64,000 nucleotides of DNA from Salticus scenicus. Lineage: Eukaryota; Arthropoda; Arachnida; Araneae; Salticidae. The position numbers and the translations under genes were made by a program. The stretch is from assembly GCA_963930645.1 (NCBI GenBank), contig OZ005656.1:271726993-271790992 (forward strand), in the 5' to 3' direction. Below are positions 60,255 through 64,000 of the stretch, piece by piece. How positions within the stretch are numbered: the stretch's first letter is position 1; each line of letters begins with the position of its first letter. Below the pieces are notes generated by a model. The model worked only from the letters and a program-made list of their open reading frames with translations, was not told the DNA's origin and did no database searches.

Positions 60255-61745
60255 GTTACCCCCCCCCCCCCACAGTGAAAAAAGGATATCACTAATACAC
60301 CCAAACGTTTGATCATCGTTAGATAGGATTTGATCGGTCAAAAAAATCGAGATATATAGAAAAATAGCCAGTGGGGAGAGGGGGGGGGGGGGCTAACTTC
60401 CACAAAAGTTAAAAGGTGTTCAAAATTTAAAATATATATAGAGAGAAACAGTAGAAGATCGTTAGATCGGATTTGATCGACAGTTTCCGACGTTTGATCG
60501 GCCTTTAAACTGCCCGAAAATGCCCTTTGAAGGTACACAAAAGGTGGACGTCAGACCCCCCCCCCTCAAAAGCAAATAAAAAAATTTTTGATGTCAATCG
60601 ACGTAGAATCGTTAGATCGGATTTGATCGACCGTTTCCGACGTTTGATCGGCCACTAAACTGCCCGAAAATACCCTTTAAATGTACCCCAAAAGGAGAAA
60701 GTTAGCCCCCCCTCAAAAGCAAATCAAAAAAATTTTGATGTCAATCGACGTAGAATCGTTAGATCGGATTTGATCGACCATTTCCGACGTTTGATCGGGC
60801 ATTAAACTGCCCGAAAATACCCTTTAAAGGTACCCAAAACATGGAAGTCACCCCCCCCCCCCTCAAAAGCAAATCAAAAAATTGTTGATGTATATCGGCG
60901 TAGGATCGTTAGATCGGATTTGATCGACCGTTTCCGACATTTGATCGGCCATTAAACTGCCCGAAAATACCCTTTAAATGTACCCCAAAATGAGGAAGTT
61001 AGCGCCCCCCCCCCCCTCCTCAAAAGCAAATCAAAAAATGTTTGATGTCAATCGACGTAGAATCGTTAGATTGGATTTCATCGACCATTTCCGACGTTTG
61101 ATCGGGCATTAAACTGCCCGAAAATACCCTTTAAAGGTACCCAAAACATGGAAGTCAGCCCCCCCCCCCTCAAAAGCAAATCAAAAAAATGTTGATGTAT
61201 ATCGGCGTAGAATCGTTAGATCGGATTTGATCGACCGTTTCCGACGTTTGATCGGCCATTAAACTGCCCGAAAATACCCTTTAAATGTACCCTAAAAGGA
61301 GGAAGTTAGCCCCCCCCCCCCTCCCTCAAAAGCAAATCAAAAAAAATATTTTGATGTCAATCGACGCAGAATCGTTAGATCGGATTTGATCGACCATTTC
61401 CGACGTTTGATAAGGCATTAAACTGCCCGAAAATACCCTTTAAAGGTATCCAAAACGTGGAAGTCAGCCCCCCTCAAAAGCAAATCAAAAAATTGTTGAT
61501 GCATATCGACGTAGAATCGTTAGATCGGATTTGATCGACCGTTTCTGACGTTTGATCGGCCTTTAAACTGGTCGAAAATACCCTTTAAAGGAACTCCAAA
61601 ACGTGGAAGTTAGCACCCCTGAAAAGCAAATGAACAAAATTTTTATGTCGACCGACGTATAATCATTAGAACGGATTTGATCGACCGTTTCGGATTTTTG
61701 ATCAGGTTTTAAACTGCCCGAAAATACCTTTTAAATATGTACCTC
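60255..61745. repeat. CGTTTGATCG satellite, 150-bp monomers in AB pairs
   Basis: Monomers of 146-160 bp start at about 60592, 60738, 60887, 61043, 61193, 61353, 61499 and 61645, with decayed ones before. They share ATCGTTAGATCGGATTTGAT and the CGTTTGATCGG word. They alternate between two types: one with GTCAATCGACG, CGACCATTTCC and GGTACCCAAAA, the other with GTATATCGGCG, CGACCGTTTCC and ATGTACCCCAAAA. This gives a higher-order unit of about 306 bp. Each monomer ends in a poly-C tract after GAAGTTAGC or GAAGTCA. It is clearly related to 57937-59740. Confidence 0.85.
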
Positions 61746-62068
61746 GCATAGAACAAGTTTTACATGAGCCCAATTTTTTCCAAATCCTCTCCAAGACCAT
61801 AAAAAGAAAATATAAGAAAATTTTTTGAAAAACGAAGATTTTTTATACTATTATTAGGAGAAACAAATTATTATTTCATACTTATTGATTGTTTTTGAAA
61901 TCACATTTATATGAACTAAATAAATCATATATACTATATTTTAAAATATTACCTATTTTGTTCAGCTATACTTAACATAATATAGATATTGCAGTGAAAA
62001 CATTTCATTGAAATTTGAAGGAAAAAAAAAAAAAAATAGAAACTCATATGCCCTCAAGCTCTCCGTAA
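61746..62068. other. AT-rich spacer, nothing recognised
   Basis: Between the satellite and the inverted-repeat element. It has a poly-A run (about 62022-62036) but no gene. Confidence 0.4.
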
Positions 62069-62264
62069 TTTGTTGAAATTTGCTTTAAAAACTACATTTT
62101 TTAATATGCAACGGAGAGTTACATATGTATAACTCTCAGTATATATTACTTAAAACTCTAATGATAATTAAACAGTTTCATTAATATCTTCAAAAAAAAT
62201 TTTTATTTTTATTTTGCTATGCTCATTGTGGTCCCCCTTACCCCCCCCCCCCAGGTATATTTGA

Positions 62265-62400
62265 GCGTTAGTGGGGTTTTTGTTCGTTGGGGCTTTTGTC
62301 CGGTGGGGCTTTTGTCCAATGGGTATTTTGTCCAGTGGGGCTTTTGTCCGGTGGGGATTTTGTCCGGTGGGATTTTGTCCGGTGGGGCTTTTGTTCGGGA
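62265..62400 (+). repeat. GTCCGGTGGGGCTTTT minisatellite
   Basis: About eight copies of a roughly 16-bp unit, GTCCGGTGGGGCTTTT, with variants. A shorter block in reverse orientation is at 63698-63752. The open frame across it is a repeat artefact. Confidence 0.8.
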
Positions 62401-62402
62401 CC

Positions 62403-63697
62403 TGACAGCGAAACGTATTTAAATTTTGCCATCTTTCATAATTAGACTATCTTATATTGCTGGATAACGACTCTTTTTGACAATAGACCAATATCTTTTA
62501 AAATACCCAGTAGGAAAAAAAAAAAAAAAAAAAAAAAAACCTCTTTCGTGAGTCACTAGCACAGAGAAAATGCCCTACACCGTTTACATATACACTGCTT
62601 TCTATACAAATTTCTATTCTAATTCTACATAAATTTCGAAAACATACATTCATTAATCCCAAGCATTTATTATTAAATTTATTTATTTTTTAATTTTACA
62701 GTATATTTTTTGCAATTTACCGTAGAAGTTGGGTTTACAGTTTTACAATACTAAAATTATATGTCATTTTTGTTAACGTAAACTATTCAGATATAGGTGC
62801 TTCATTGTACTATCATATCATATATTTTTCATTGTTGTACAACATTTACAAGCGTAAAAGTTTTTGCAGAGATCATCTTCTAAAAAGGAAATTTTTAAAT
62901 AATGATTTAGACGTTATAAATCTGAATCTTTTCTAAGCGTTGCACACTGTATTACAGTTCTCATAAATAGAAATGTTACTTATATAATTTTTCTTGAGAT
63001 ACGATGGAAGAGAAAAATTTCCGGTAATATAGAACAATAAAAATTTATTGTATCAGATATCGTGTATTTATAAACTTTAATGGAGAAAATGAATGGACAG
63101 AAAAAAAAAAGAAGTTTTCTTTTGTAAACAAACATATTACTTATGAAAACTTATTATAAATGAAGGCCGAATTATCACTGTGACTGAAAGCACATTCTTC
63201 GTTAAAAAGTGTAAGAATTAAAAAAAAACTTTATTCTTTTCTTTCTTTCTGTTTTTACGTGTTTGTTTTGTAGGAAAAAGCGGTTCCTCCAACCAAGTCC
63301 TCCGCTGAAGACAGTTAATGAGGGGGATGCGAGTGGCTCCCCCTCGTTAGCCGCGGGGGATGCGAGGGTGAAATATCTTGAAAGACTGCACTCAAAATTT
63401 ATTAGGTGGGTGGGGAGAGAAAATATCATTTGCTTCTGCCCGGAAACACCGATGGTCAGTTGTAAAATTCTTTTCTATTTCCAGAGAAAGCTCACGTTTC
63501 AGGCAGTAGATTTGTAATATGATCATTTCCTGATGGCATTGCCTGTAAAAAATATACACGTCTGAAAGGGAAAGGAGAAAAGAAAGAATGAATAACATTC
63601 TACGTTTATCGAAATCTCGCAATTTGCTATATGAATCTGTACATAAGTAAATTATTTACCAAGAAAAAAATATTAATACAATATTATATATATATGG
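62403..63697. other. Interior between the inverted arms
   Basis: AT-rich, with a G/C-rich patch at about 63318-63368 containing two GGGGGATGCGAG words around a short hairpin. Overlapping frames on both strands here (63202-63622) have no recognisable domain. Confidence 0.4.
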
Positions 63698-64000
63698 GGG
63701 TCCCGGACAAAAGCCACACTTTACAAAAACCCCATCGGACAAAAGCCCCCTCCCCCCCCCCCTCACTCAGTGGATAAACGCGCCACTAAAGCAGGAAAAT
63801 AATCCACTTACGCATTTTGTATAACTTTATTCTTATAATTTCATTTATTCTTATAATTTTTTTTACAGATTTTAATGAAACTTTGTTTATTAGTTAGAGT
63901 TTTAAGAAATACAATATTGAGAGTTACATATATTTGAAACGGAGGGATTCAGGGGCCAAAGAAAAAATAAAAAGTAGTTTTTAAAGCAAATTTCAACAGA

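Larger units (their letters stand above)
62069..64000. mobile_element. Inverted-repeat element with minisatellite arms (runs off window)
   Basis: The left arm 62069-62402 and the right arm 63698-64000 are inverted copies. Both read TTGTTGAAATTTGCTTTAAA (or TGTTGAAATTTGCTTTAAA), then GAGAGTTACATATGTATAA-like, CTTAAAACTCTAA, TTTCATTAA and finally a GGGGCTTTTGTCC minisatellite ending GGGACC. They are diverged. About 1.3 kb of AT-rich DNA lies between. The outer right end is beyond the window, so target duplication and family cannot be judged. Confidence 0.6.

Noticed and set aside
57937..61745. CRISPR-like or telomere-like array
   Set aside because: Units are 150-350 bp, related along their whole length, with no short repeat/unique spacer pattern; this is satellite DNA in a eukaryotic context.
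62219..62422. Glycine/valine-rich repeated peptide frame
   Set aside because: It is a translation of the 16-bp minisatellite.

Overview
The window is a gene-poor, very AT-rich stretch of an animal nuclear genome made almost entirely of transposable elements and satellites. I found no convincing host gene. The mix (Ty3/gypsy, Ty1/copia, Helitron, hAT, P/THAP-like, Tc1/mariner-type MITEs, tRNA-derived SINEs, long homopolymers) suggests an arthropod, perhaps a chelicerate. That is an inference from style, because no host marker gene is present.

Layout. 44-4628 is a non-coding hAT-type element with a perfect 8-bp target duplication. 5140-33704 and 40543-50351 are two direct copies of one segment. 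A dead gypsy element (33705-40542) sits exactly between them; it has no target duplication and two unlike LTRs, so it looks like the product of ectopic recombination. Because the two copies share ancestry, each acts as an empty-site control for the other. Copy 1 gained a TA-flanked MITE, an hAT element (8445-10380), a giant palindromic element (11893-25562), a further hAT-type element (26641-27798), a Helitron (28798-32499) and another TA-flanked element (33181-33628). Copy 2 gained a copia element (41985-47050). 52013-55054 is a P-like element that keeps one THAP-type exon. 57937-61745 holds two states of one satellite built on the word CGTTTGATCG. 62069 to the window edge is an inverted-repeat element with minisatellite arms.

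The standout is the 13.67-kb element at 11893-25562. Its inverted arms are 5.1-5.6 kb long and nearly identical, around a 3.0-kb spacer. Each end is a roughly 143-bp GC-rich nested hairpin starting 5'-AG, and an exact 6-bp target duplication (AGCGTG) flanks it. A related, unoccupied copy of its target is present at about 32790. It has no coding capacity. It carries 16 copies of the bZIP/AP-1-type word TGASTCA, where base composition predicts about one. A 6-bp duplication with 5'-AG ends fits a Polinton/Maverick-type integrase, but the architecture matches no family I can name with confidence.

All recognisable coding regions belong to transposons and are broken: gypsy gag-pol (one frameshift, one in-frame stop), copia gag-pol (two frameshifts), Helitron helicase (several stops, a 37-base T run just before the Walker A motif, HUH Rep region missing), and THAP fragments of two P-like elements. 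Homology calls are from motif recognition by eye; no database search was run.
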